Below are positions 53,786 through 64,000 of a stretch of 64,000 nucleotides of DNA, in pieces. The DNA is taken from assembly GCA_026874595.1 (NCBI GenBank), contig CM049306.1, positions 9,044,519 through 9,108,518 of the forward strand, given 5' to 3'. A model generated the notes under the pieces. It was not told where the DNA came from, ran no database searches, and was given only the letters and a program-made list of their open reading frames with translations. Source of the DNA: Sipunculus nudus. Lineage: Eukaryota; Annelida; Sipuncula; Golfingiida; Sipunculidae. Numbering within the stretch: the stretch's first letter is position 1; each line of letters begins with the position of its first letter. A program made the translations under genes and the position numbers.

Positions 53786-55165
53786 ATGAAGGCGGCCTGG
53801 CAGGTGGCGCCATCTTCCGCCCAGTCCAACCCTGGGTGGGTGACGAGCAACAACGAATATGGCGCCTGGTTTTCTACGTCAGCTAAGGGCAGATTCCGGC
53901 CGTCTTCGAGGTCTCCGGGCATCAGGAAACTCGGCATGCTTCCAAATAATAAGACGTTTGATACATCTGCCTTGGATGTGACGTATCGCAATAATTCCTT
54001 CGTCAGGGCGCCGTCCAACACCACTCTGGATTACATACGAGGTGAACTACAACCGTTTGGAGGAGAAACATCAACTGGTTACGATAGCAACGCTTTCTCT
54101 TGGGTAAATCGCTCCACTACAAAACAAGATCAACCCCGTTCATTCCTCCCTACATATAAAATGCCGTCAGAATGGAGAGGGGATCTGTCCGTCAAATCGG
54201 CTCCTATCCGCCCCATGTCCATTGATAAACACAAGCCGACATCTTATAGTCTCGGTAAACGGTTTAGTTACACTAACGGTGAAACAAGAAATCAAGCCTG
54301 GACCGGGAGTCTGCCTGATATCGGCAATTTTAACAGTTTAATGGACTGGTCTGCAAAGCAGACGCAAAACGAAAACAGTTACACAAACAGAAAAGCGGAG
54401 CAGAGCAATACGAAGGACGCCCCGGAACTGACTGATGTTGGCTCAACATTGGCCGACACTGATAACTTGCCAAGGGGACTTGAAAAGGCTAACACTTTCC
54501 ATGCCGGTCAGGAGAGTGGTCTGTCGCAGAGCGGCTTGCCAGACGTGTCAAATATCCGTAGACCTTGGAGTAATACTGTGGCGGATTCACGTTTAAATCT
54601 TCCCTTTGCGACGAGGTCAGAACCTCCCGGAGAGAGCAGCGTTCCACATACATGTCCGCCATTAGAGTCGCCTGCTGCTTCTGGATCTAGAAATGGCGTG
54701 ACACCGTCTGTGTATAATCTCAATTTTCAACTTAAGGAGGATAACGGGGAGTCCAATATCGGGACACCACAGGGGCATAGTACCTCGGGTATGGATTCTA
54801 GTGTCGGAACACTTCATGGAAACCATTCCTCAGGGATGGTGGCCCACGAGGACACGACTAAGACTTCCTTCTGCTCCTTGTCATCAAGTTCATTCTCAGC
54901 AATAATGAATGCTGGACTTGATGGTGCAGATTTAGATCTGACCAAAAGTATACCAGGCTCGGGCATAAAGCCACAAAAGTCAATTCTGAGGAAGAGTGCT
55001 AGTGTTTCAAAAGTCACCGCGCCGTTCGGGTCTCTTTGTGATGAAATTCCGTTCCATCCATCCTCATCAAAAAGTAGATCCACGGTACATCTGACCTCAA
55101 GTAGTCCTGGCGGAAGCACAAGTAGCTCCGCGAAGTCCGGCAAGAGGGTCACGTTTAATCTATAG
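53786..55165 (+). CDS. Uncharacterised 459-aa protein with possible PP1-docking motifs
   Basis: A single open frame of 459 codons runs to TAG. I chose ATG 53786 (GCGATGA) as the first ATG downstream of a good acceptor (TTTGCTTCAG, exon start 53759). The frame is also open back to that acceptor, so an upstream coding exon in phase 0 is possible. The protein is Ser/Thr/Asn-rich and probably mostly disordered, without signal peptide or membrane segment. Near the C-terminus are SILR (399-402) and KRVTF (453-457). These match the SILK ([GS]IL[RK]) and RVxF docking consensus of protein phosphatase 1, in the usual order. An N-terminal STGYDSN and several aromatic-Ser motifs faintly recall ciliary microtubule-associated proteins. 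I do not recognise an orthologue. The poly-A signal is at 55577. Confidence 0.8.
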   Translation: MKAAWQVAPSSAQSNPGWVTSNNEYGAWFSTSAKGRFRPSSRSPGIRKLGMLPNNKTFDTSALDVTYRNNSFVRAPSNTTLDYIRGELQPFGGETSTGYDSNAFSWVNRSTTKQDQPRSFLPTYKMPSEWRGDLSVKSAPIRPMSIDKHKPTSYSLGKRFSYTNGETRNQAWTGSLPDIGNFNSLMDWSAKQTQNENSYTNRKAEQSNTKDAPELTDVGSTLADTDNLPRGLEKANTFHAGQESGLSQSGLPDVSNIRRPWSNTVADSRLNLPFATRSEPPGESSVPHTCPPLESPAASGSRNGVTPSVYNLNFQLKEDNGESNIGTPQGHSTSGMDSSVGTLHGNHSSGMVAHEDTTKTSFCSLSSSSFSAIMNAGLDGADLDLTKSIPGSGIKPQKSILRKSASVSKVTAPFGSLCDEIPFHPSSSKSRSTVHLTSSSPGGSTSSSAKSGKRVTFNL

Positions 55166-55576
55166 GGGTACGTGGAATCTTGGGTTTTTATCTCGATACA
55201 GATTATAGGAAACCATTGTCTTAGACTGTCACAGGCAAATGTCAAAGCTGTACAAGAAACATTTCCTTTTTTGAAAGTGGTTTAGACACTGCGGTTTTCA
55301 AGGACAACCTCATCGTTCATTTATACTTAAATAGAAAGCGGATCACTAAACCTGCAGATTACTTAATATCATTCCGTCCACAAAGTGTCAATCTTCTATT
55401 GGTGCCTGACTTTGTGACACCTGTGGTGAAATGCTTCAAATTCGAGAATCTTGAAACAAGCTTAAGCAGTTACACGCTGGTTGTTGCAAAATATTATGCC
55501 ATGATTGTAATATTTTGCTTGGCTGTTAATACCATGATCACGGCTTCATTGTCCGATTGAATGTTTAATAATATGA

Positions 55577-55582
55577 AATAAA
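55577..55582 (+). terminator. Poly-A signal AATAAA
   Basis: Canonical hexamer 412 bp after the stop codon of the 459-aa gene. Confidence 0.5.
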
Positions 55583-56595
55583 CTCTGGAAATGGCGTCAC
55601 GCGAAATGGTGCCATGGAACATGTCTGGTAGGTGAGAAAATGGCTTCCAACTGTTTGGTATATATATATATAAATATATATATATCCTCTTTTCTCCGGC
55701 AGATGTCTAATTCTGATCAACGCAGATCCTCATTGGAGAAAGCACAGTATGCTGGTTTACTTTCACTTCTGAACAGCTTGTTAAGGTTCGTTCATTGAAT
55801 ATACGCCTTACGGGTGTGATCCGTCTTCTCTAATTATAATATTAGACAAAGGATAAGAACTTTGACTGCCTTGGTCTTATTATGGCAAAATAGGAGAACC
55901 TTGGACCAAATTGAGTTATAATCCACTGCAGCTGGATAGGTCCATAGAGTGGCCAACCGAAAGAGTGCAGCACCTTCAAAAAAACTGCTGGCCTGTTTAA
56001 TTGTCAATTGTTTTTCTATGAAAATTGTTTTTGTCCAGATTTAAGCTTTGGAATACTCGGCAGGACAAGCTGTTACTCATTTTGAAGTGGTCCCTGTCAG
56101 TGCTTCTACATGCCCTATTGTTAATATTTTTTATTACTAGCCGAAAATAAAAGAAGAATCAAATTATTAGATTAAAAACATTTGTTTTCTTTTTTTTTTC
56201 ATTGACTGATTTAAGTTTATAAAATTTACGTTTTAGTTCTATCAGCAGCTTCTATATACCTGTTTTTAAGGAGAACACGGGTAATTACTTGTTTACAGTA
56301 CTACATGTATTAGTTCGGGAATGTCAGAGGAACATTCGTGTTTGTGTACATTTGGATGAGTTGTCTCAAATCAGGGAGAGGAAATAGCCAGGGTTCACGC
56401 TGGCAGAACTAATCCAGACAGAGACGTATGGGACCCATATACACCATTGTCAAGCACAAATAAACCAAATATATACATGTCATATAATATATACAGAAAA
56501 GATCCCATTATCCGGAAAGCAAATGCATATGTTTCGGATGACTGGTCATTCGGAGAAAAACGAGCGTTATCAATCTATCTTTCTGTCTTTATGTA

Positions 56596-56644
<49 letters not shown>

Positions 56645-56786
56645 ATATGTATGTACATATAATATAGAGAGATGAATGAATAGCCATGCTGGTTAGTTGT
56701 ACGAAGAAATGGAACATGGATACATAGAAAAGTCGGTTCCCATCGGCAATGAACCGACTTTTCTATGTATCCATGTTCCATTTATA

Positions 56787-56853
<67 letters not shown>

Positions 56854-57388
56854 TGATGATTGAAATTAAATGTGTGATTAAATCTAAGAAATTGGAAAGA
56901 ATGCTTTTCTGTATTAGATCCACCACACACGCTATAAGCAGAATAAACACTGGATTTGAACGGGGGGCTGGTATCGCGTGTTAGTATGAAATGATAATAT
57001 AAACTGTCTAAGATCTGTGTAAACACAATTGATCAGTAACTGGGCGTGATCTATAGGACGGGTGTTACTGGCTTACAGCGCATGGCGCAGCCCGGTCTCC
57101 TGTAAAAAGCCAGATTGATGAGCTGGCTGGCAGTGGGTTGGCAGCGGGCGTGGTTGCCTGGTTACTTGGTATAGCGCTATAAAATGCCAAGGACTAGATT
57201 CTGTAACAATACAAAGAAAACGTGGCATTTGTTTGTTCAAAATCCAATCGGTGCTTCGAAAGTGCTGATATGAGCAGTTTTTAATCTTCAAAATCGCTCC
57301 ATTGTCAAATAAAGTGTTCAAAAGTACTTTAAATTGTTTGATAAAATAATGCCGTTCGAACCGATCGTCTGAGATTATAAGTTTTTCT
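55583..57388. other. Intergenic, microsatellites and a hairpin
   Basis: (TA)n tracts lie at about 55660-55685, 56600-56640 and 56791-56848. A perfect hairpin lies at 56707-56783. No gene was recognised. Confidence 0.5.
56707..56783. repeat. Perfect 33-bp inverted repeat with 11-nt loop
   Basis: The left arm 56707-56739 (starting AAATGGAACATGG) is the exact reverse complement of 56751-56783. The loop is CCATCGGCAAT. (AT)n microsatellites flank it on both sides. It could be a recent foldback insertion, a palindrome formed by template switching, or an expressed hairpin. Confidence 0.9.
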
Positions 57389-57563
57389 CAGGGGCGGATC
57401 CATAATTTTTGGTCAGGAGGGGTCCAATCCTGGAAGTCTTTTCATAAACCTTTACAAAAGGATCTCAGGTCCGGAAAAGGAAATCGAGCAAATATTTGGT
57501 TTGAAACTATTACCAAGAAAAGTACGGAAGAGATTGGTCCAGACGTCCCTCTGGATCCGCTTC
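57389..57563. mobile_element. GGGGCGGATCC-type short element, copy 1
   Basis: It starts CAGGGGCGGATCC and ends CTCTGGATCCGCTTC. It is non-coding and about 175 bp. The ends are inverted relative to each other, and the interior TCCAATCCTGGAAG is similar to the copy at 59536. Confidence 0.6.
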
Positions 57564-59340
57564 ACATTGTTTTGTCACTGGACTGAGTCTGAACATTGTC
57601 CATTATATAACCTGCAACTGACATCCAAGGAGGACCGTGCTTCTGCGGTGTATTAAGTCCATTTGGATACACGGCTAGCACTCCAAATGTAAATGCCGCC
57701 ATTGTTATTTGCAATACATGCGTTTTATACAGAAGAAATACAAGATCATCGGTGAATGCCAAGAAATGACCGATTACAGTCAAATTTCACAAATTGTTAG
57801 TATGTTTTTATATTCTTTGGCTCTATCTTTTTTTCAAATTTTACAGGATTGTAGGATTAAAGGTCTGATTTACGAATATATCATTTATTTGATAAAGTGA
57901 TAAATATATGGCTGATTAAAGGTGGCACCACCAGTATGGAGAGATCTATAAAGATATCCAAGATCAAAATGAGGAATAACTGAGGAATTGTTAGAAATTT
58001 TACTAAAAATGTAAAAATGGTTGGGAATTTTCACATTCGTCAGTCGTCAGTAGTTTGCCCAGTTTGTTAAATATATGGGCGGTGAGCTTTTAAAACTAAC
58101 ATTTGGCCAGAGTCACAGAAGAACTATTTTCAAGGCGAGGCTTCAAGCAATTGCTAAGCCACTAAAGACCTCTAGTTGTGAATTTTATGTTTTTATGAAT
58201 TTTAACTAAAAGAAACTGATTTCTCTGAAATATCATATCCGCAAAGTTATTTAAAGCTTGTTGGGTCAGTTGTTCAAACTGTTCGTGCTGCTATTTGATC
58301 GATAATTATCAAAATTAAACGGCAACGAATTGTGCGCTACAGAGAGCCTGAAGACGGACGACATATCGGAACATCTCTGCTGGACAAATCAGCTGTACCG
58401 ATGGTAAAGTGGCACTAACTTGTATTTTGAAACCTAATTATTCTTTGAATGTTTGGAGACCTTAGAATCCATTACATGATAACATTTAAAAACGAATTTA
58501 TTCCAGCCCTGGATAATCTGTATAGACTGGGCTTTAGTCTGGGTTGGTGTTCTCTGTGCATTCGGATCCTTATGATACAATACTAGCTATACATATTGTT
58601 TCGCGCACGAAGTATATATACACGCCAAGATTGTGACACTTATGAATAAGGTCTTGTACATGTGCTAACATTACTTTTTACATGTTTTGGAAGTGACGAA
58701 AGGTCATACGTCGATAAGTCAGGAACTGCCTAGTAAACATTACAAAGAACTGGTCTTAAATGTCAAATGGTGATACATTTTTGCTACGATTCCTGTTGAG
58801 ATTTAAGACCGCACGATCACTTGTGGCACGTTGCAAAACCGTGCAACATTTAATAGATTTATGGTTTTACAGCAGGACTATAGTGTCTGAAAGTCTGGCC
58901 ATTTTCCGAATCTAAAGGTTTCCTCATGTGAATGAACGTATGATGAGAACAATTTGAAAGGCTGGCAACACTAACGGAGCTCATGCCGCCAAGGACACCC
59001 CCCCCCCCCCCGCCCCTCTAAAAAACTATTTTTATATCCGTACGTAATCTTTGACTGAAATTAACGGTGGCAAATGTCTATCCGTATTGGAAGATAGGTA
59101 TTTCAAATCCTGCTTGATTAAAGATGAGCAAACACGGACATTGGCCGAGTAACCGATGAAATGGCAGGTTCGTACAGGTAAAACATTCGTACTAGTCTGA
59201 GCATCTGAAAATTACCACTTCCACTGAAAACACATTAGAATATATTCAGTGTGCGTGTTTCCACTTATAGGTTCGCCGTGCGGCTAAAGTCACAGTTACA
59301 CCAGGTTTCATATTTTAGTTACGTCCTTTACTTTTAATTC

Positions 59341-59342
<2 letters not shown>
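57564..59342. other. Intergenic, no gene recognised
   Basis: It contains one GGTGGCACCACC-type repeat monomer (from 57921) and a poly-C tract near 58999. Nothing else was recognised. Confidence 0.4.
57921..57985. repeat. Palindrome-centred repeat monomer outside the transposon
   Basis: It has GGTGGCACCACCAGTATGG followed by ATCCAAGATCAAAATGAGG. It is related to the monomers at 26 and 33 kb, so that family is not confined to the giant element. Confidence 0.5.

Positions 59343-59406
<64 letters not shown>
59343..59406. repeat. (AT)n microsatellite
   Basis: About 64 bp of AT dinucleotide. Confidence 0.95.
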
Positions 59407-59409
<3 letters not shown>

Positions 59410-59535
59410 TACCCCCTGAATATCTGTAAATATATACTTGCCCGGACAAGTGAAAACACAGCTTTATTTGGGACTACTAACGTGACGTCCAGTTTCACCT
59501 TATCTGATCTTGATTAAACTGACACCTGCCATGCA

Positions 59536-59739
59536 CAGGGGCGGATCCAGGAATTAGGAAAAAGAGGGGGGGGGTCCAACCCAGGAGGACTAATGAAAAT
59601 CCTAAAAAAAGGTCACGTCTGGAAAAGGGGGGGGGGGGTTCAGGCCGCAAAATTACGTCTAAAACCCCTTAAAAAAAGGTTGCTTCGGGAGAAAAAGGGG
59701 GGTTCCGGACCCCCTGGACCCCCCCTGGATCCGCTTCTG
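59536..59739. mobile_element. GGGGCGGATCC-type short element, copy 2
   Basis: About 204 bp. The left end CAGGGGCGGATCCAGG and the right end CCTGGATCCGCTTCTG are inverted repeats (13 of 15 terminal positions match). It is flanked by ATGCA on both sides (59531-59535 and 59740-59744), or ATGCAC if the first C belongs to the duplication. It is non-coding and G-rich. Confidence 0.7.
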
Positions 59740-60607
59740 ATGCACACAACTTTACAAATGACAAGGAATGGTAAGCAAACACTTCACATTTAAACCAATC
59801 CCGAATGAAGCCAAGGCAAGATCGTATGAAATAGACGATTTATTTACCAAAATTAATTGCTTATGAATTTTCCACATACAAGTAGTTACTATTTCACCGT
59901 GACTTACCATTATATACAATGTGTACATCATTACAGCACCAATTCATCGTAACTTTTACCGTGCCATCACAAGCCCACGTCTACCTGTACAATATCTGCA
60001 GTGTCTATGTATCCAGTGATCAAGCAATCACTACGTCAACGCCAAGCATACCTCAAAACGTCATCGCCAGGCAGAACGTAAAAACATCCCAGGGGCCTTA
60101 AATTTTACTGCGGAATCGGTGACAATTATGTAAGAGATTGGTAAAGCCATACTTGGTAAGGGGTACAGTATATATTTACAAAAAAAAACATACATTGAAG
60201 ACTGAATACTCAGAAAATTAAAAAAAGTTAGAAAACCACAATTTCACAGTGAAATATGCAAGTCACGGGGGCAGAAACAGCTATGAAATGCTGAGTGAAC
60301 TGTAACGTTTTCTGAACTCTGGTGCAACATATATAGTGTGAACAAACACCCCTCCCAGATACTTTATTTTATTTGAAGGAGTCACCTGGAGGTTTGGTAC
60401 CAAAAACAATGCTCCTAGCAAAAATGTACGTACTTACTGTTCCAGACACCGACATCTTTTTCACCAATACGTGCAACCCTATAAAGAAAGTCAAATTGTG
60501 GAGAACCTTTAAATCTTCTTCTGTTATCCATGCTTGTTTTTATCTTACTGAATATTTGGCAAACGTTTTTATCAGCAAAAGCAAAATCTCCGCCCACTTT
60601 GAGGTGA

Positions 60608-60727
60608 AGTGAAGAATGCTAATGCCTTCGGTGAGCCCAAAAGAGACTTAGTGAAGAATGCTAATGCCTCCGGTGACCTCATACGAGACTTAGTGAAGAA
60701 TGCCAATGCCTGCGATGACGAGACTTA
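60608..60727. repeat. Three 42-bp tandem units
   Basis: AGTGAAGAATGCTAATGCC recurs at 60608, 60650 and 60692. Each unit is closed by GAGACTT. Confidence 0.85.
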
Positions 60728-62811
60728 ATGACGGCCGTGGCGTGAAGCAAACTAGTGACGTAGTGAACGCTTGTCTAAGTATAACCTTTGTCAATTGAGG
60801 ACCCAGCCCTGCTGGAAGTAATTTGACTCCAAGATGCTCCAAGTGCCTGCAGGCATCCTATTTACAAATAAAGTATGTTTAATTCAACATATACAAGTCA
60901 ACAGAATGCCAAGCAACCCATACCAGGACTACCAACCAATCACTTTAACCGTAAAACTCTGACCAATGACCGAATGTAGGACATCAAAACTGCTTTCACA
61001 ATATTGGTTATAACATTATCAATATCAATACATCATTGCTATTTTATTCAATGAAAATTAACAATAAACTACACTACATGGCAGTGTAGAACTAAAGTCT
61101 AAAGTCTTCACCATAAGATGTAACTGCAATAGAAGAGTCATGACTGCATAATAAGTACAAATCACAGAAAATAAACTGCACAGAAGTTGAACAATCTTCC
61201 ATAGCGGTAACAAGATAAAATTCTTAGGAGAGTTACTGAACTTCTACAGGAATCGGACGGTAATTGTCCTGCAAATTCATACACATATATTATATAAACA
61301 TCTTATATATATTCAATTTCTTTGAATTAAATGCTTCTACTGGATTGTTTTGGGGTTAAACTTGACTTTTCCTGTTTGTCTGGTTTTATTAAATATTTCC
61401 CTATCTTGTTTTCTTGTTAAATTCATAATACCAGAATATGTAATACATATTTCCCCCCAATATATTTAAAGCTTAAACTATATGGATAATGGTCTGATAC
61501 AGAATTGGTTTATCCTAATATAAACATAATATTAGTGTTAATTCAGACGTTTCAGTTCATGATGCAACATCCAGATATTGCCTATTTGGGAAGATACAAC
61601 ATAAGTCATCGAGCCTTCAAGGGGATTTTATGGACTCCATCAACAACTTTCTCTGTTATGAATCAGACAAAAGCCTACAAGCCGATATATCAAAATATTT
61701 TTAACATGCAATGCTTGTGTATGCAAGGCAAGCCAGAACTTTATTACAAGTTTAACGTACATGCCATTGGATTTACATAGAAAATAAGTTCTCTCATACA
61801 TTATGTGGAACTGGGTCATATTACCCAGCACTTAATGATGGAAACAATACAATAATGACCATGCAATGATTAATAATGCTGGCTCACTGCTTCCCCTCAT
61901 GAAAGTATCGGAAAGCCCTAACACAAGTGTAAGTTCATCTAATATTTAGTATCACCTGTGTACTGGTAGGTACAGAGAGCACATCACACAAACAAGTGCT
62001 CACTGACAATAGTCCCTGAACGTGACATCACAACCAATCAAAACACAGACTGCACAGCATCAGTAGTCTTCTTTAAACCCAGGTCCTCATTTCATACCAG
62101 ATACTCCAAGCTATTTTATCCTGTTTATTTAATTTCATCTAACAAATCAAAACTCGATACAATTTACAAATTATCACATATGTACATGCCTATTACCCCT
62201 AATGTTAGAAATGCATATAAAAATAGAGGAATTTATAGCCTACTCTGTTAATCTACTATAATGCATGACTTGAATCTTGTTCCTAATTAATCATTTATAT
62301 TTTAATAATGAAAGATGATTGTATGCAGTCATTGATAACACAGATCTTTATTATCCATCCTATCCTGTATTAACTAAAGAGATATGACCAGTCGATGTAG
62401 TGTCTCTTGGTTATTAAAATTGACACTGCTTTAGCTGTTAATATGACACACATTCACATATATGTGTATGTATGCATTTTGTGGTGTATATACCATAATG
62501 GTACCATAGGATGGTACCATGACAGAGTGGCTGTACTAAAGCTAATATATAATGGTACCACGCATGGTGCCACATCTGGTTCCTTGACACAATGGTACCT
62601 AACAGCTCTGAAAGTACCATGACAAGAGAGTTGATACCTGACGGTATCCTGACATACCCCATTGATGAACATCTGATTGCTACCTGGTTTGTATTTCATC
62701 ATGGGAAGTTTGGTGCTAAATTAAATTAAAATAACAAGATACAAATGAAGTGTTATTGAATCATTAAATGGTCAGAACTCATTATCTCATGAAAGCAATC
62801 TTCACTGCTCT

Positions 62812-62972
62812 GAGTGTTAACTCTTTAGTTTCCTCTCACAGCACAGTATTAACCCTTTAGACATCTCTTACTACGGAGTGTTAACTCTTTAGTTTCCTCT
62901 CACAGCCCAGTGTTAACTCTTTAGACATCTCTCACTACGGAGTGTTAACTCTCAAGGTTCCTCTCATCTGTG
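62812..62972. repeat. 64-bp tandem repeat, 2.5 units
   Basis: GAGTGTTAACTC recurs at 62812, 62876 and 62940. Between them are AGTTTCCTCTCACAGC and TTTAGACATCTCTTACTACG. Confidence 0.85.
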
Positions 62973-63469
62973 TTAACCACACAATTAATAAATTGTGTAC
63001 TTAATATGAGATATATACAATAATGATTTCCTGGTCCTGACCACCCAGTCCTGAGATAGCAAACACTGCTCCAGTGATGAGCATTTAATTACTGTTACAT
63101 ACACATACACGCACACAAACAACAGCACATACACAAACAAATGGACTCAAGGCATGGATAGCGGTCTTGTGTCACAATGTAGGTATCAGAGTTTGTTCAT
63201 GATTAGTTATCCATTTATCTAAACCATTACAGACCAATCCCTGTCACCAAAGACCTTTCCACAACCATCATCTAATGCCTTGTTTAAAGTCTATCATTCA
63301 CAGTCAAGTGTCTGACATGCTTGTATTATACAAGTGTTTATCTGTACAGGCTTGTATTTATACAGGTCCTTATAAAATGTCACACACTTCCATATAATAA
63401 TGCAAGTTAAAATGCATAGATACTGACTGTTTCCCCAATTCCTTAACCCTAGACCCTAGACAGACTGTG

Positions 63470-63604
63470 CTACATGGCAGTTGAACTTCTGTTGCCTGGA
63501 TTTAACCTGGTTTCATAATAACCTAAGCCTAATGTAGCCTGGCCAGTTCCACCATAGAAACTTTCCTGCTCTGCCCGCTCCTTGGCAAATTTCTCTTCCA
63601 GGTC
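63470..63604 (-). CDS. Terminal exon of an unrecognised minus-strand gene
   Basis: The acceptor TTTATTTCCAG precedes GAC CTG GAA (exon start 63604), and the frame runs 44 codons to TAG. The peptide starts DLEEKFAKERAEQESFYGG, which looks like the end of a coiled coil. A Gly/Tyr/Asn-containing tail follows and ends STAM, which weakly fits a class I PDZ ligand. A donor on the same strand at the window edge (GCAGG|GTGAGT, last exon base 63994) probably belongs to the preceding exon, of which only 63994-64000 is visible. The intron would be 389 bp. I do not recognise the protein. Confidence 0.6.
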   Translation of the reverse strand, partial: DLEEKFAKERAEQESFYGGTGQATLGLGYYETRLNPGNRSSTAM

Positions 63605-64000
63605 CTGGAAATAAAAAATAAGACATATACACAGAGATGAGCTATCCTGCCTGGTACTAACACAATGACAGGACAAGGTTATATAAGAATAAGCACAGGT
63701 GTGTATATGCTGCATCCCTTAATGCATTTATAGGACTGGGATCATTATAAATTAGCAGTTAGTACTGTTTATTAATCCTGAATTAACCTGTTTCTGTTTG
63801 TCTGTCTTACTGTTATCTAAAGAACCAATGTCTACAGGTCATTGTGAGAGGGCGGGACATGGCAAAGGAAAGACCCGTTTAATTTTGGTGCAGATCTAAT
63901 AATGGTCAGGACGATCATGAAGGATGTTTTTTTTTATTTGGGAGAGGTATTCATTCCACTAATTTACTGATGAAACTACCAGCATAGACTCACCCTGCAC

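Larger units (their letters stand above)
59740..63469. other. Mostly non-coding; probably includes the 3' UTR of the edge gene
   Basis: Apart from the two small tandem repeats listed separately, no coding exon was recognised. Sequence just below 63470 should be 3' UTR of the minus-strand gene. AATAAA on the minus strand occurs near 62344, 61738 and 61040, so the end of the transcript is uncertain. Confidence 0.35.

Noticed and set aside
53755-55245. Minus-strand frames of 71-143 codons opposite the 459-aa gene
   Set aside because: They overlap a longer coding frame on the other strand and show no recognisable content.

Overview
The window is animal nuclear DNA: AT-rich, with introns bounded by GT/AG, many (TA)n and poly-C tracts, GACA-type dispersed repeats and several MITE families. 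The repeat content resembles lophotrochozoan and especially bivalve genomes. That assignment is a guess from style, because no host gene here is diagnostic.

The dominant object is a single giant DNA transposon of about 29.2 kb (11288-40508). It is bounded by a perfect 22-bp terminal inverted repeat (TACGGTGG...CCACCGTA) and a perfect 6-bp target-site duplication (GTATAT). Just inside each end is an array of 21/22-bp near-palindromic units in opposite orientation: 17 units on the left and 14 on the right. Two intron-containing genes converge from the ends. From the left, on +, runs a three-exon DDE integrase of 388 aa (11763-17169). From the right, on -, runs a three-exon SAM-HECT ubiquitin-ligase-like gene of 688 aa (32606 down to 23043). 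Both assemble into uninterrupted reading frames with consensus splice sites. The integrase type, the 6-bp duplication and the TAC/GTA ends best fit the eukaryotic IS3-like (IS3EU) group. A plausible reading is that the integrase mobilises the element through the end arrays while the HECT protein acts on ubiquitin signalling for the element. The second role is inference.

Most of the element's length is repeats. These are a GACA-rich array of about 150-bp units (17.5-19.2 kb), a 510-bp direct duplication (19.9-20.9 kb), an 83-bp satellite (21.2-22.7 kb), three 305-bp units (25.2-26.0 kb), and monomers centred on the palindrome GGTGGCGCCACC (26-37 kb). Two MITEs are nested in its introns.

The left flank (1-11281) holds no convincing gene, only MITE and repeat copies and one weak promoter/exon candidate near 7.7-8.05 kb. 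The right flank (40515-64000) holds a near-identical 1.96-kb tandem duplication (46.5-50.4 kb), a 459-aa low-complexity protein with two possible PP1-docking motifs (53786-55165), a perfect 33-bp hairpin (56.7 kb), two short GGGGCGGATCC-type elements, and the last exon of an unrecognised minus-strand gene at the right edge (63470-63604).
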